A stretch of 55,446 nucleotides of DNA from Acidobacteriaceae bacterium (GTDB lineage Bacteria > Acidobacteriota > Terriglobia > Terriglobales > Acidobacteriaceae), in assembly GCA_003151435.1 (NCBI GenBank), contig PLXP01000185.1, forward strand, positions 25,224-80,669, written 5' to 3'. Shown piece after piece: positions 45,965-54,947 of this stretch; position 1 is the first letter of the stretch, and each line of letters begins with the position of its first letter. Under the pieces are notes generated by a model, which saw nothing but the letters and a program-made list of their open reading frames with translations, made no database searches and had not been told where the DNA came from. The translations under genes were made by a program, and so were the position numbers.

Positions 45965-46012
45965 AACAACAGAAGGGCCGCTGCGTGGAAATGCAGCGGC
46001 CCTTCTGTTGTT
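45965..46012. terminator. Bidirectional terminator, 20-bp perfect stem
   Basis: AACAACAGAAGGGCCGCTGC at 45965-45984 and its exact inverse at 45993-46012 enclose an 8-nt loop. It lies between the convergent genes ending at 45892 and 46029 and serves both. Confidence 0.92.
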
Positions 46013-46028
46013 GATTTGCAAGACCGCC

Positions 46029-48140
46029 CTACGGCTGGGGCTTTTTCTCGTCTTCCTGCTTCTGCTTTTCGGTTCTGTTGTCCTTCTTCGGTGGGGTCGC
46101 GGGCTTGGGCGCCGGTTTGGGTTCGGGCTGGACATTGGGCCGGGCAGGAGGGGGCGGAGTGGGCCGTGCCTGCGGCGGCGGTGGCGGCGGCACGGGGCGT
46201 TCGACCGGCCTTACCTCTTGCCTTGGCGCCGGTTTGGGTTCAGGCTGCACCGGCGGCCTTACCGCGGGCCGATTATCAGGGACTGGCGCGGGTCTGGCTT
46301 GAGCCGGCGGCAGGGGCGCGGGCTTGGGAGCGGGTTGAGGTTCAGGCTGCACAGGCGGCCTGACGGCAGGGCGGTTGTCGGGGACTGGCGCAGGTCTGGG
46401 AGCGGGTTGCGGTACAGGCTGGGGTACCGTCTGGGGTGCAGGCCTGCCGAGGGGGGGCACGGGCGGCTTGGCAGGCGGCGCGATGGCGGGCTGGTTCGCG
46501 GGGCGCGCGCCGGGTTGACCAGGCGAGGAGGGCTGGGCGACGGGGTGCGAGTTGGGTTGTGGGCTGGGCTGGGTTCCGGGGCGGACGGCTTCAACTGGCC
46601 TGCCCGGAGGCGGCGGAGGCATTTTGACTCCAGGAGGCGGAGCCACCACGGTGCGGCCGGGCAGGGCCCTGGGAGCAGGAGCCGCCTTGACGGGCGGGGC
46701 CATCGGCTGGGCGTTGGGCTTGGCCGGAGCCATCATTCCCTTCGCATTGATCAGGACGGGGCGCTGGACCGCCACCGGCACGGCATGGGCCGGCGCAGCT
46801 CCGACAGACGCCTGGCGGGTCGGCACGGCCTGGGGACGGGCCAGCACTTGTATGTGCTGCATCTGTTGAGGATCCACGTGCACAGCGGCTTGTGCGGCGG
46901 GGCGGCCGGAGGCCATGTCTTCCCTGCGCATGGCGGTTACGCCGGTGGTCTGGTTGACATAGGTAATGTTGGTCACGTTGGTGACGTTGGTGACGTTGAC
47001 GACGTTCACGTAGGTCTTTTGCACGTGGACGGAGCGGCTTTCCTGGATGTTGGAGATGTTGACCTGGTCAACGTAGCGCTGACTGGCGTGGTAGGAGGGG
47101 CGGTAAGCCTCGCCGGGGCCGAGCGGGAACCAGACCGAGACGCCGACTCCGCCGGCCTGAACGCCGCCGGCAAAGACCACCAGCGCGGGGGAATAGACGG
47201 GACGTGCAGCGGGGGGGCCGGGGATCCAGCCCCAACGGCCGCGGTAGTTGACCCAACGGCCATAGTGGAAGGGCGCGTATCCCCAGGATTCATCTTCGAC
47301 CCAGACCCAGCCCCAGGGGTCGCGATTGACCCAGTGGCCGTTGTGGTAAGGTTGCCAGCCGGCCTGCACACGGGGGAACCAGATGTTGCCGTATTCGGTG
47401 CCCGGCTCCCAGTCGCCGCTGGCGTCGAGGTCGTAGGCTCCGGGCATTTCGGGGCTGACGTAGCGGTAAGCCGTGGCGCGCGTAATCTGCTGGTCGCGTC
47501 CCTGGCTCCAGCGGTCGAGATCGTCCGGGTAGGAAGGCTGCAGCCATTCCGGGTAAACGGGGTTGGAGCCGACCAGCTCAAGCGCCTGTCCCTGGGCGGT
47601 GTTCATACCGAGTCCACCCGCGCCGGAGACATACGCGTTGCCGAAGTAGGTGGTGAAGACGGCGGCATTGTCGTCGGGGAGCACGTCGACTCGGAAGTCC
47701 GCCTGCTGCGTGACCGTGGAACTGCCGCTGGGCGTCTGCACATAGAGCGATTGTTGGGGCCACAGGCCCATGGTGCGGACGTGAACGGCACCCTGGCCAA
47801 TGCCGAATGTGATGGCATCGGCACGGGAATCCACAAATGTGACGTCGGAGTTCGGTCCGAGGCGGACGTAGGTTTGGCCCACCTGGATTTCGGCACGGCC
47901 ATCGCGGTCAGTAAAGAGGCGGTCGCCGGGCCCGAGCGGGAGATTGGGATAGGCCTGGCCCCAGTCGTCGGAGCCTGCCGGTTGAACGGAGACCGCGCCG
48001 GAGATGGAAGAGAGGCGCCCCGTCTGGGCGGGAGGGTCGTCATCCTGCGCGCGGGCGGTGGTAGAAACGAGTGCGAGGCAGACCGCGGCTGCGATTGCCA
48101 GCAGCAGTTTTCCGAGGGAGGAGCGTGGAGCAACGCGCAT
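46029..48140 (-). CDS. FecR-domain / DUF6600 exported protein with long proline-rich tail
   Basis: 703 aa. Signal peptide 1-32 (KLLLAIAAAVCLALVSTTAR). A FecR-like beta domain occupies about 40-165 (RLSSISGAVSVQPAGSDDWG). About 225-350 is the Trp/Tyr/Gly-rich DUF6600 block (WVNRDPWGWVWVEDESWGYA, GRWVNYRGRWGWIPG). An Asn/Val/Thr repeat VNVTNVTNVTNITYVN follows near 380-396. From about 470 the chain is proline/alanine-rich with the unit APVPDNRPAVRPPVQPEP present twice. Probably a periplasmic or surface protein whose tail spans the wall or sticks to polymers. ATG 48140 follows AAAGGA; the earlier in-frame ATGs lack both a good site and the signal peptide head. Confidence 0.85.
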   Translation of the reverse strand: MRVAPRSSLGKLLLAIAAAVCLALVSTTARAQDDDPPAQTGRLSSISGAVSVQPAGSDDWGQAYPNLPLGPGDRLFTDRDGRAEIQVGQTYVRLGPNSDVTFVDSRADAITFGIGQGAVHVRTMGLWPQQSLYVQTPSGSSTVTQQADFRVDVLPDDNAAVFTTYFGNAYVSGAGGLGMNTAQGQALELVGSNPVYPEWLQPSYPDDLDRWSQGRDQQITRATAYRYVSPEMPGAYDLDASGDWEPGTEYGNIWFPRVQAGWQPYHNGHWVNRDPWGWVWVEDESWGYAPFHYGRWVNYRGRWGWIPGPPAARPVYSPALVVFAGGVQAGGVGVSVWFPLGPGEAYRPSYHASQRYVDQVNISNIQESRSVHVQKTYVNVVNVTNVTNVTNITYVNQTTGVTAMRREDMASGRPAAQAAVHVDPQQMQHIQVLARPQAVPTRQASVGAAPAHAVPVAVQRPVLINAKGMMAPAKPNAQPMAPPVKAAPAPRALPGRTVVAPPPGVKMPPPPPGRPVEAVRPGTQPSPQPNSHPVAQPSSPGQPGARPANQPAIAPPAKPPVPPLGRPAPQTVPQPVPQPAPRPAPVPDNRPAVRPPVQPEPQPAPKPAPLPPAQARPAPVPDNRPAVRPPVQPEPKPAPRQEVRPVERPVPPPPPPQARPTPPPPARPNVQPEPKPAPKPATPPKKDNRTEKQKQEDEKKPQP

Positions 48141-48373
48141 TGCAGGTCCTTTCATGAAGCGCCGGACAGATTCGCCGAACTGGTTCGCCGAACTGGTCGC
48201 GCCCCTTCCAATGAAGAGGCCGGATAGAGAGTAACAGCAGGGGCCGTACCACGTGAGGGTCGGAAACCTCTGGATGGTAACCCGCATTTTCTCAAAAAGT
48301 GGTAAAAAGGTGAAACCGTCCGCCGGAACCTTTCCATCGACCCCGGCGTATCAGGTGACAGAGGTCTGACAGT

Positions 48374-49012
48374 ATGATGCGCAAATCGATGAATCTAGTG
48401 GCGCCAAGCCTGGCGTTAGCGGCTGCCGTGGCCTTGGCGGCTGGGATTGCGGGATGCCGTGTGCACGTGGACAAGGGCGCCAACGGCGAGGACAAGACCG
48501 TCCAGGTGGATACACCATTTGGCGGGGTGCACGTGAACACCGATCAGGTTTCGGCCTCGGATCTTGGACTGCCTGTGTATCCAGGGGCCGAGTCAGTGAA
48601 GGGGGACGACAACCACAAGTCCGCCGACGTACACCTGGGATTTGGAGAGTGGCAACTGCGGGTGCGGGCCGTCACCTATGCGACGACCGATACAAAGGAG
48701 CAGGTCACCGCATTTTATAAAAAGGCTTTGGGCCGCTACGGCGATGTGTTGACTTGCCAGGACAAATCGCCAGTGGGTAGTCCAACGGTGACCGCGGAAG
48801 GACTGACCTGCGCCGACTCCGGTAATAGTGCCAAGGTCAAAATCGACAGCAGTGACTATGGCGCCAAGGATGGCTTGCAGTTGAAGGCGGGCTCAAAGCG
48901 CCACCAGCACATCGTGGGCTTTGAACATCCCAAAGACGGCAAGACACTGTTCGCGCTGGTTGCGCTGGATCTTCCGGCAGGGCTGGATAAGGGTTCCGAT
49001 CACAGCGACTAG
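48374..49012 (+). CDS. Hypothetical lipoprotein
   Basis: 212 aa. Lipoprotein signal: Lys/Arg head, hydrophobic stretch and lipobox LAAGIAGC with Cys at residue 28. The mature part has GLPVYPGAESVKGDDN, a pattern seen in acidobacterial exported proteins with a stalk then a small alpha/beta domain (VTYATTDTKEQVTAFYKKAL). It is predicted to be anchored to the membrane by lipid. Function unknown. Divergent from the FecR-like gene (233-bp gap), possibly sharing its promoter region. Confidence 0.75.
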   Translation: MMRKSMNLVAPSLALAAAVALAAGIAGCRVHVDKGANGEDKTVQVDTPFGGVHVNTDQVSASDLGLPVYPGAESVKGDDNHKSADVHLGFGEWQLRVRAVTYATTDTKEQVTAFYKKALGRYGDVLTCQDKSPVGSPTVTAEGLTCADSGNSAKVKIDSSDYGAKDGLQLKAGSKRHQHIVGFEHPKDGKTLFALVALDLPAGLDKGSDHSD

Positions 49013-49075
49013 GGCTCTGACCGTGTGGATGGGTTCTTCCGGCGGTAGGTTGTCGCCGAGTTTCATGCTCGCTCA

Positions 49076-50032
49076 TCAATCCGTCGCCGGAGCCAGATAG
49101 GCCGTTTCGTAACGCGATGTCGTCGCCATCAAGTGCTCGACTGCCTCTGCTGTCTGGATGCCGCCGCGCGCGCCCGCAGCCGTGCAATTCAGCGCGGCTG
49201 CGGCGCACGCGAAATCGAGTTGGCGCGCCAGCGGCCATCCCTGCAGCAATCCATAGATGAACCCCGCGTGGAAGATATCGCCCGCACCCGTGGTATCGAC
49301 TACAGCAACGCGATACGCGGCGTGCGAATAAAACGTGCTTCCATCCCACGCCAGTACGCCTTCCTGGCCGAGAGTTGCCGCCGTCAGCCGGCATCCGTAG
49401 CGGATCTGGATGCTGCGCAGCGCCTGTTCCAGGTTGCGTTCGCCGGTCAGGCGCGAAGGAAAATCGCGGCTCACGATGAGATAGTCCACGTTCTCGATCA
49501 GGTCCTCGACGCCGGGATACGATTCATCCAGATCGGCGATGACGGGGATGCCGGCCGCGCGCGCCCACCTTGCGGCAGCGGTAGCCGCAGCCGTCTCGTA
49601 GCCGTCCACGTGCAGGGCCCGCGCGTTCGCAATCCACGCGCGATCCAGGTCTTCCGGTTGCAGCAGCAGCCGTTCGTCGCGCCGGCACAGCACGGTGCGC
49701 TCGCCACCGCCATCCACAAGAATCAACGACTGCGGGCTCGCGGCGCCGCTCACTTCGATGAGGCGCGCATCCACGCCGGCGCGCGCAAACGCCTGGCGAT
49801 GCAGCCTGGCCGCATCGTCGTCTCCGAGTTTGCCCACATAGCGGGTGCGCAAGCCCCAGCTTTGACACGCAATCACCGTGGTGGCAGTCTGGCCGCCGGG
49901 CATCACGGTCGCGGTGCTGTATTCCACTTTGGAGCCGCGTACGGGGAAAGAGGCCAGTGGGATCAGTGTGTCGGTAGCGTTCAGCCCCACGCCTACCAGG
50001 TCGACCATCGACGGCTCAGTCATTAGTTGCAT
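49076..50032 (-). CDS. PfkB/ribokinase-family carbohydrate kinase
   Basis: 318 aa cytoplasmic kinase. PfkB signatures: GGQTATTVIACQSWGLRTRY near residue 47 and the anion-hole/catalytic motif VVDTTGAGDIFHAGFIYGLL near residue 245 (catalytic Asp in GAGD). Phosphorylates a sugar or nucleoside; substrate not readable. It follows the sugar transporter gene by 13 bp in the same direction, so transport and phosphorylation of one substrate is the natural reading. A second ATG three codons inside is equally possible. Confidence 0.9.
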   Translation of the reverse strand: MQLMTEPSMVDLVGVGLNATDTLIPLASFPVRGSKVEYSTATVMPGGQTATTVIACQSWGLRTRYVGKLGDDDAARLHRQAFARAGVDARLIEVSGAASPQSLILVDGGGERTVLCRRDERLLLQPEDLDRAWIANARALHVDGYETAAATAAARWARAAGIPVIADLDESYPGVEDLIENVDYLIVSRDFPSRLTGERNLEQALRSIQIRYGCRLTAATLGQEGVLAWDGSTFYSHAAYRVAVVDTTGAGDIFHAGFIYGLLQGWPLARQLDFACAAAALNCTAAGARGGIQTAEAVEHLMATTSRYETAYLAPATD

Positions 50033-50045
50033 TGTAAGGTGCCAC

Positions 50046-51329
50046 TCACGAAAACCTCGTCGCCTTCCACAATCCCCACACGCCTACCGCGGCCGTCACC
50101 ACCAGCACAGCGGCCAACATGCCCACCCACAAAAGATTCATGCCCAGCGCAGGCACGCGCGCCTTCATCCCAAGCCACACGAAGACGCCCACTGCGCAGG
50201 CAAGGATGACGTAATCCCACCATTCGCGCCGTTCTGCCATTTCGGTAGCCGTACCGCTGTAGGCCCGCAGCACGCGCCCATAGTCCAGGCCGTAACGGTC
50301 GCACTCGCGCAGCAGCGAATCATTCGTCGAGGCGTCTTCGCGCTCCGTGGCCACAGCCGTGCTCACGGCCAGCGCGCCCGCGATCATCACCACCGATCCG
50401 ACGATCACAAGCAACCGGTGAGCCGCATCGGCGGTCGCCAGTTCGCCAAACACCAGCGCGCCCCACGCCAATCCCCAGATCTGATTTGTATTCGAGAGCG
50501 GAATGCCGCGCCCGATGCCCAGGTATTTGGTAGCGAATTGCTGGAACAGATCGCCAATGACCCAGACGAATCCGCCCAGAAACAGCCAGAAAAGCATGTG
50601 CCCAATCTCGGGCGAGTGAAACACCGCGGCCCTGGTTCCGCCATCGAGCGCGAGCACCAGCGCGAAGACCGTGCCCAGTTCGCCCACCGTAAAGACCGTG
50701 ATGAACGACAGCGGGTTCATGCCGCTGATGTAAGCCTTGCGATAGGGGATATACATGGTTCCCCACAGAAGGCTCGCGCCGGCCGCCGCAAGAATTCCGC
50801 CCAATGCGCGGCCTGGGTGCGGGCCGCTCGCATGAATGGTGCTGAAGCCCAGCAGGATCGCCGCGACCACAATCGCCAGCGCTCCCAGCACCACCTTCGC
50901 CACGTTTTTGCGGCTGGCGCCCTTCAACTCGCCAAACAAGACTCGTCCCCAGAAGATGCCGACCAGCGAGTTGGTATTCCACAGTGGGAACGCGATCGAC
51001 AGGCCCACATCGCGAATGGCAAACACCGTGAGCGTATTAGCGACAGCCCAAAGCATGCCCGCGAGAATGGCAACAGGGATGAGGTGTTTGTTGCGCGCCA
51101 GGTCGGCGAACACGGACCGCGTGCCCTTCAGCAGCGTAGGAATCGACCAGCGCGCGGTAAACACACCCGCCACCATGCACAGCGAAATCGCGAAGGGTGA
51201 AAGCCCCGAGTTGACCAGCTTCGTCGGCGCCTCAGCCGCGCCCAGCCAGACTCCCGCCGCCAGCCCGCACAGCACGCCGATGCCGTGAACGGAGCGGATT
51301 GGAGTTTGTGCCTTCGGCGTTGTCGTCAT
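50046..51329 (-). CDS. GRP/RhaT-like sugar transporter (DMT superfamily)
   Basis: 427 aa integral membrane protein with about ten spans in two repeats (GIGVLCGLAAGVWLGAAEAP, GRALGGILAAAGASLLWGTM). The glucose/ribose uptake (GRP) family has this size and pattern; ribose, glucose or rhamnose are the known cargoes. A 60-residue cytoplasmic insertion (EREDASTNDSLLRECDRYGL) precedes the last two spans. ATG 51329 is taken as start, though AAAGGA is 14 nt away; a TTG at 51362 is the alternative. Operon: 34-aa membrane peptide, transporter, kinase. Confidence 0.85.
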   Translation of the reverse strand: MTTTPKAQTPIRSVHGIGVLCGLAAGVWLGAAEAPTKLVNSGLSPFAISLCMVAGVFTARWSIPTLLKGTRSVFADLARNKHLIPVAILAGMLWAVANTLTVFAIRDVGLSIAFPLWNTNSLVGIFWGRVLFGELKGASRKNVAKVVLGALAIVVAAILLGFSTIHASGPHPGRALGGILAAAGASLLWGTMYIPYRKAYISGMNPLSFITVFTVGELGTVFALVLALDGGTRAAVFHSPEIGHMLFWLFLGGFVWVIGDLFQQFATKYLGIGRGIPLSNTNQIWGLAWGALVFGELATADAAHRLLVIVGSVVMIAGALAVSTAVATEREDASTNDSLLRECDRYGLDYGRVLRAYSGTATEMAERREWWDYVILACAVGVFVWLGMKARVPALGMNLLWVGMLAAVLVVTAAVGVWGLWKATRFS

Positions 51330-51401
51330 CCGCTGAGTGCCGGTCCTTTCGTCATCGGGCAAATTGGCGCGGCAGATCGGGTGCTTGTTGGGGCAATCCG
51401 A

Positions 51402-51506
51402 TCAATGCAGGGTGATGAGCAGTGCAAGGCCGATACAGAAAACGACCAGCGGAATGAGAAAGTGGCTGTCGGTGAGGACAGCTTTGGTTTTCTCGATAGA
51501 TATCAT
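51402..51506 (-). CDS. 34-aa single-span membrane peptide ahead of the transporter
   Basis: ATG 51506 encodes MISIEKTKAVLTDSHFL, then one helix (about residues 17-32, PLVVFCIGLALLIT) and stops at LH. AAGG lies 8 nt upstream. The charge pattern (polar head, hydrophobic tail) and position 72 bp before the transporter gene, same strand, make it a credible small membrane protein and perhaps a transporter accessory. Similar short peptides occur in Acidobacteriota genomes, from memory, without an assigned role. Confidence 0.65.
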   Translation of the reverse strand: MISIEKTKAVLTDSHFLIPLVVFCIGLALLITLH

Positions 51507-51576
51507 GGGGAACCTTGGCGACTGCTTTCAATCGACTGGCGCAACCATAAAGACGCTGCAGGATGGATGTCAAGAT

Positions 51577-52494
51577 TCAGCGGCGTATCCGGCGGCTCCC
51601 GGAGACACCAAGGACTGACGGCCGCTGCGCACAGGCCACACGCGGAATGCCTTGGAGATCGGGCGTGAAGTCGATGTTGTCGTAGCCGGACGCCTCGAGC
51701 AGAGCAGCGACAGCTTCCATTTGGCCAAAGCCGATTTCGAGTGCGATGAATCCGCCGGAATTAAGCGCGGCAAAGGCTGCGGGAATGAGCCGGCGATAAA
51801 CCTCCATGCCGTCGTCGCCCGCAAAAAGCGCCAGGGCTGGCTCGTAGTCGCGCACCTCCACCGAAAGATTTTCACGATCGGTGCGAGGCACGTAAGGAGG
51901 ATTCGATACAACAAAATCGAAGCCTGTTTCAATCTCGGGAAACACCGGATCGGCGGCTGCGGCGATCGGCTCCAGCAGGTTGCCGCGCAGAAAACGAACG
52001 CGCGCATCCACGCCGTTACGCGCCGCGTTTTCCTGGGCAATCGCGAGCGCGGGTGCGGAGAGATCGATGGCCGTAATTTCCGCGGAGGTCAGCGTGTGAG
52101 CCAGCGCAATGGCAATGGCTCCCGAACCCGTCCCCACATCCACAATGCGCGGTCTGGCAAACTGCGCCGCCAGCGCGATCACCTTTTCTACCAGGTGCTC
52201 CGTCTCGGGCCGCGGAATGAGAACGTCGCGCGTTACACGGAACGGAAGCCCGTAAAACTCCGTTTCGCCAAGAATGTACTGGATCGGCTCACCGGCCCTG
52301 CGGCGCTCGATGAGGTCAACATAGCGCGCGGCCTCCTGCTCATCCAGCTTCTCGTTCCAGCGCGCCAGCAGGGCGGCCCGCTCACGCCGCACCACGTAAA
52401 GCAGCAGAAGCTCCGCATCGCGGCGCGCACGGTCAGGATGCGGCCCCATGCGCAGGTGTGCTTCGCCTTTCTCAAGCCACTCTCGCAGCGTCAT
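51577..52494 (-). CDS. prmC: Peptide chain release factor N5-glutamine methyltransferase
   Basis: 305 aa. Methylates the glutamine of the GGQ motif of release factors. The N-terminal helical domain (residues 1-85) binds the factor; the SAM domain has IVDVGTGSGAIAIALAH (117-133) and the signature NPPY at 198-201. Overlaps prfA by one base (TGATG), so the two are translationally coupled; the enzyme and its substrate are made together. Length is slightly above the E. coli form (277 aa), with a short basic tail. Confidence 0.96.
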   Translation of the reverse strand: MTLREWLEKGEAHLRMGPHPDRARRDAELLLLYVVRRERAALLARWNEKLDEQEAARYVDLIERRRAGEPIQYILGETEFYGLPFRVTRDVLIPRPETEHLVEKVIALAAQFARPRIVDVGTGSGAIAIALAHTLTSAEITAIDLSAPALAIAQENAARNGVDARVRFLRGNLLEPIAAAADPVFPEIETGFDFVVSNPPYVPRTDRENLSVEVRDYEPALALFAGDDGMEVYRRLIPAAFAALNSGGFIALEIGFGQMEAVAALLEASGYDNIDFTPDLQGIPRVACAQRPSVLGVSGSRRIRR

Positions 52495-53570
52495 CAGGCG
52501 GCCTGGTTGGTTTCAGCTTTCAATTGCTCACCCTGGTAGTGCGTGATGAGCGCATCGACAATCTCTTGCAGCCGGCCTTCCATCACCAGGTTGAGCTGGT
52601 GCAGCGTCAGGCCGATGCGGTGATCGGTAAGCCGGTTCTGCGGAAAGTTATACGTGCGAATCTTTTCGCTGCGATCGCCGGTGCCCACCTGTTGTTTGCG
52701 CTCCTTGGCCAGCTCCGCATTCTGCCGGTCCATCTCCTGCTCATAGAGCCGCGAACGCAGCACGCGCATGCCTTTTTCGCGATTCTTGATCTGCGATTTC
52801 TCGTCCTGGCAACTCACCACTGTGCCGGTTGGTATGTGCGTGATGCGCACAGCGGAGTAGGTCGTATTCACTGACTGACCGCCCGGCCCCGACGAGCAGA
52901 ACGTGTCGATGCGCAGGTCCTTGGCTTCAATCTTCACGTCCACGTCCTCAGCCTCGGGCAGCACGGCCACGGTGACAGCGGAGGTATGCACGCGGCCCTG
53001 TGTTTCTGTCGAGGGAACGCGCTGCACGCGGTGCACGCCGCTCTCCCACTTCATCTGCGAGTAGACGCGCTCGCCCTCGATGATGGCGATCACTTCCTTG
53101 AATCCGCCCACGCCCGACTCCGACATCGACAGCACTTCCACCTTCCAGCGGTGTTGCTCGGCAAAGCGTGTGTACATGCGGTAGATCTCCGCCGCGAACA
53201 GCGAAGCCTCGTCGCCGCCGGTGCCCGCGCGAATTTCGAGAATCACGTTCTTCTCGTCGTTGGGATCCTTGGGCAGCAGCAGCACCTTGATCTCTTCTTC
53301 CAGGGCGGACTCGCGAGGAACAAGCGCGGCAATTTCTTCCTCGGCCATGGCGCGCATCTCCGCATCGCTCTCGGTCAGCATCGCGCGCGCATCGGCCAGT
53401 CCCTGGCGCACCTGCATCAGGTCGCGATATTTCTGAACCGGCTCCTCGATTTCGCGCAGCGCTCTGCCGGCCTTCTGATACTTCTCATGGTCATTGATGA
53501 TTTCGGGCTGCGAAAGCTGCGACGAAAGCTCTTCGTAGCGCTGTTCCATCTGTTCCAAACGATCGATCAC
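52494..53570 (-). CDS. prfA: Peptide chain release factor 1
   Basis: 358 aa. Recognises UAA and UAG and triggers peptide release. The GGQ loop [20 protein letters not shown] is present, the methylated Gln being the target of PrmC downstream. Stop-codon-reading region [20 protein letters not shown] lies before it. GTG at 53570 is the start: AAGGAG is 6 nt upstream and the product has normal length; the upstream codons are not conserved-looking. Confidence 0.97.
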   Translation of the reverse strand: MIDRLEQMEQRYEELSSQLSQPEIINDHEKYQKAGRALREIEEPVQKYRDLMQVRQGLADARAMLTESDAEMRAMAEEEIAALVPRESALEEEIKVLLLPKDPNDEKNVILEIRAGTGGDEASLFAAEIYRMYTRFAEQHRWKVEVLSMSESGVGGFKEVIAIIEGERVYSQMKWESGVHRVQRVPSTETQGRVHTSAVTVAVLPEAEDVDVKIEAKDLRIDTFCSSGPGGQSVNTTYSAVRITHIPTGTVVSCQDEKSQIKNREKGMRVLRSRLYEQEMDRQNAELAKERKQQVGTGDRSEKIRTYNFPQNRLTDHRIGLTLHQLNLVMEGRLQEIVDALITHYQGEQLKAETNQAA

Positions 53571-53730
53571 GGCAAACTCCTTGCCCCCGCGGGGCACACA
53601 TATCAACTTGCGAATTGCAATGGGAAGAAAAAGGCGTAGAGCAGTATTGGCGGCGGGCGCCGCTAGAGGAGGGCCGGGATGGGCTGATGGAGGACCACTT
53701 CGATTTCTATTCTAGCGCGAATTCAAAGAA

Positions 53731-54156
53731 TCAGATGAAGGGATTGATGATCGTCACGCCGTCGACTTCCTTACCATGTTGCATGTCTTCTGAAAGCAAT
53801 ACGCGACACCCCGCTTGCTTGGCCATGCGTAAAACCAAAGCGTCCCAATACGAAAAGCCATGCAGCCGGTGCAGATCGATCGCGGCGAGAATGTCGTTGA
53901 TGTTCGGTTCGGCAACGTTGAATCTTGAAAAAATCTCGACTTTATTTCGAGCGATCCCGGCATCGAGTTTCAGCTTCTTGGTTACGGTGACGAAATACTC
54001 CTGGAGCACCTGAATCGACACGACGCCGGTTCGTTGCTGCCTATGTGCTTTGATGAGATTCAACGCAATGCCCTGCTTGTCGCGATCCGATCCGTCTTCG
54101 GAGTAGACGAGGATATTCGTGTCCAGGAAAGTTCGCGGCAATCTATCTCCGCTCAT
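53731..54156 (-). CDS. PIN-domain ribonuclease toxin
   Basis: 141 aa VapC-like toxin. Acidic active-site residues are visible: Asp12 in FLDTNILVYSED, Glu in VLQEYFVTVT, Asp in FSYWDALVLRM and the final Asp in VLLSEDMQ. Such toxins cut tRNA or rRNA when the antitoxin decays. ATG 54156 lies 14 bp inside the upstream antitoxin gene, typical of coupled pairs. Complete. Confidence 0.9.
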   Translation of the reverse strand: MSGDRLPRTFLDTNILVYSEDGSDRDKQGIALNLIKAHRQQRTGVVSIQVLQEYFVTVTKKLKLDAGIARNKVEIFSRFNVAEPNINDILAAIDLHRLHGFSYWDALVLRMAKQAGCRVLLSEDMQHGKEVDGVTIINPFI

Positions 54157-54364
54157 GGATTTCGTCCCGGTTGAACTTCCAGCCCTTGGAATCCCCAAGC
54201 CCGGAGAAGCGCTCGAGGTATTCAATGTCACGTTCCAGGTCGTCGTCGCCGGCCAGGTGCTGGAGGTGGTCCCGAATCTCCTGATTGAGGCTCTTGCCGA
54301 TTGCGCGCAATTTCTCCCGCGCACGCGCTGCTACTTGCTCGTCGACGGAGAGAGTGATATTCAT
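54143..54364 (-). CDS. Ribbon-helix-helix-type antitoxin (DUF6364-like)
   Basis: 73 aa. N-terminal strand MNITLSVDEQVAARAREKL followed by a helix AIGKSLNQEIRDHLQHLAG, a ribbon-helix-helix DNA-binding unit, then a toxin-binding tail. ATG 54364 falls exactly at the transcription start predicted from its promoter, so the message looks leaderless; a start 7 codons earlier would lie inside the promoter. It should repress its own promoter through the palindrome there. Confidence 0.85.
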   Translation of the reverse strand: MNITLSVDEQVAARAREKLRAIGKSLNQEIRDHLQHLAGDDDLERDIEYLERFSGLGDSKGWKFNRDEIHERR

Positions 54365-54399
54365 AGACACAGTATACGTGCGCACATATTATGTGTCAA
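54365..54399 (-). promoter_or_regulatory. Promoter and operator of the PIN toxin-antitoxin operon
   Basis: On the minus strand TTGACA (54399-54394) and TATACT (54376-54371) are separated by exactly 17 bp. The spacer holds a near-perfect palindrome centred on GTGCGCAC (TATGTGCGCACGTA), the likely antitoxin operator. The predicted start point coincides with the antitoxin ATG. Confidence 0.8.
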
Positions 54400-54413
54400 T
54401 TAACCATCGGAGT

Positions 54414-54947
54414 ATGATTTTTATCGGTCGCCCCGATTGGGGCAAGGGGGGCATGATCGGTACCCTGAAACAGCGTGACTTGGCACGGGCTTTTGGGCGT
54501 CAGGATCCCGAGCCTCCAGCCGCGACCGCCGTTGCGGGCTGGCGATATCACCACATCGGGATTCCAACCCAAACACCTCGTCCAGATGAACGGTATCTGC
54601 CAAGACTCAAGATGTACGTGTCGGGATTTGAGACCAGTCCCTATGGAATTCAATGGATGCGCTTCGATGCGGATTCGACTTATCCCGAGATCGTCAAGAC
54701 CGTGCCTCATGTTGCGTTTGAGGTGGACGATCTGGCCGCCGCGCTCGAAGGCAAAGAAATTCTAATACCCCCGAACAGCCCCGGTGAGGGCGTCACGGTG
54801 GCGATGATCGTCGACGATGGAGCGCCTGTGGAACTGTTGGCGTTTCAGCCGTCAGCTCGACGCTCTAAAAGCACTCAATATGATCGCAAGCGTTCATCAG
54901 CGGCATCTGCAGGTTTGAGTCATGCTCCGGATCGGAGTACACCGTGA
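54414..54947 (+). CDS. VOC-superfamily (glyoxalase/bleomycin-resistance fold) protein
   Basis: 177 aa as drawn. The VOC core runs from WRYHHIGIPTQTP (first metal-ligand-type His) through KTVPHVAFEVDDLAAAL to DDGAPVELLAFQ (closing Glu). No substrate can be named. The last 30 codons after LLAFQPS are antisense to the hydrolase gene ending at 54865 and look unrelated, so the natural stop was probably lost or the tail extended by frameshift. Start uncertain: ATG 54414 after CGGAGT, or ATG 54453. Confidence 0.7.
   Translation: MIFIGRPDWGKGGMIGTLKQRDLARAFGRQDPEPPAATAVAGWRYHHIGIPTQTPRPDERYLPRLKMYVSGFETSPYGIQWMRFDADSTYPEIVKTVPHVAFEVDDLAAALEGKEILIPPNSPGEGVTVAMIVDDGAPVELLAFQPSARRSKSTQYDRKRSSAASAGLSHAPDRSTP

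Noticed and set aside
46008..48227. A 739-codon open frame on the plus strand opposite the FecR/DUF6600 gene
   Set aside because: It is Gly/Arg/Val-rich with no domain, and its length follows from the GC-rich codon bias of the real gene on the other strand, which has a signal peptide and recognisable domains.
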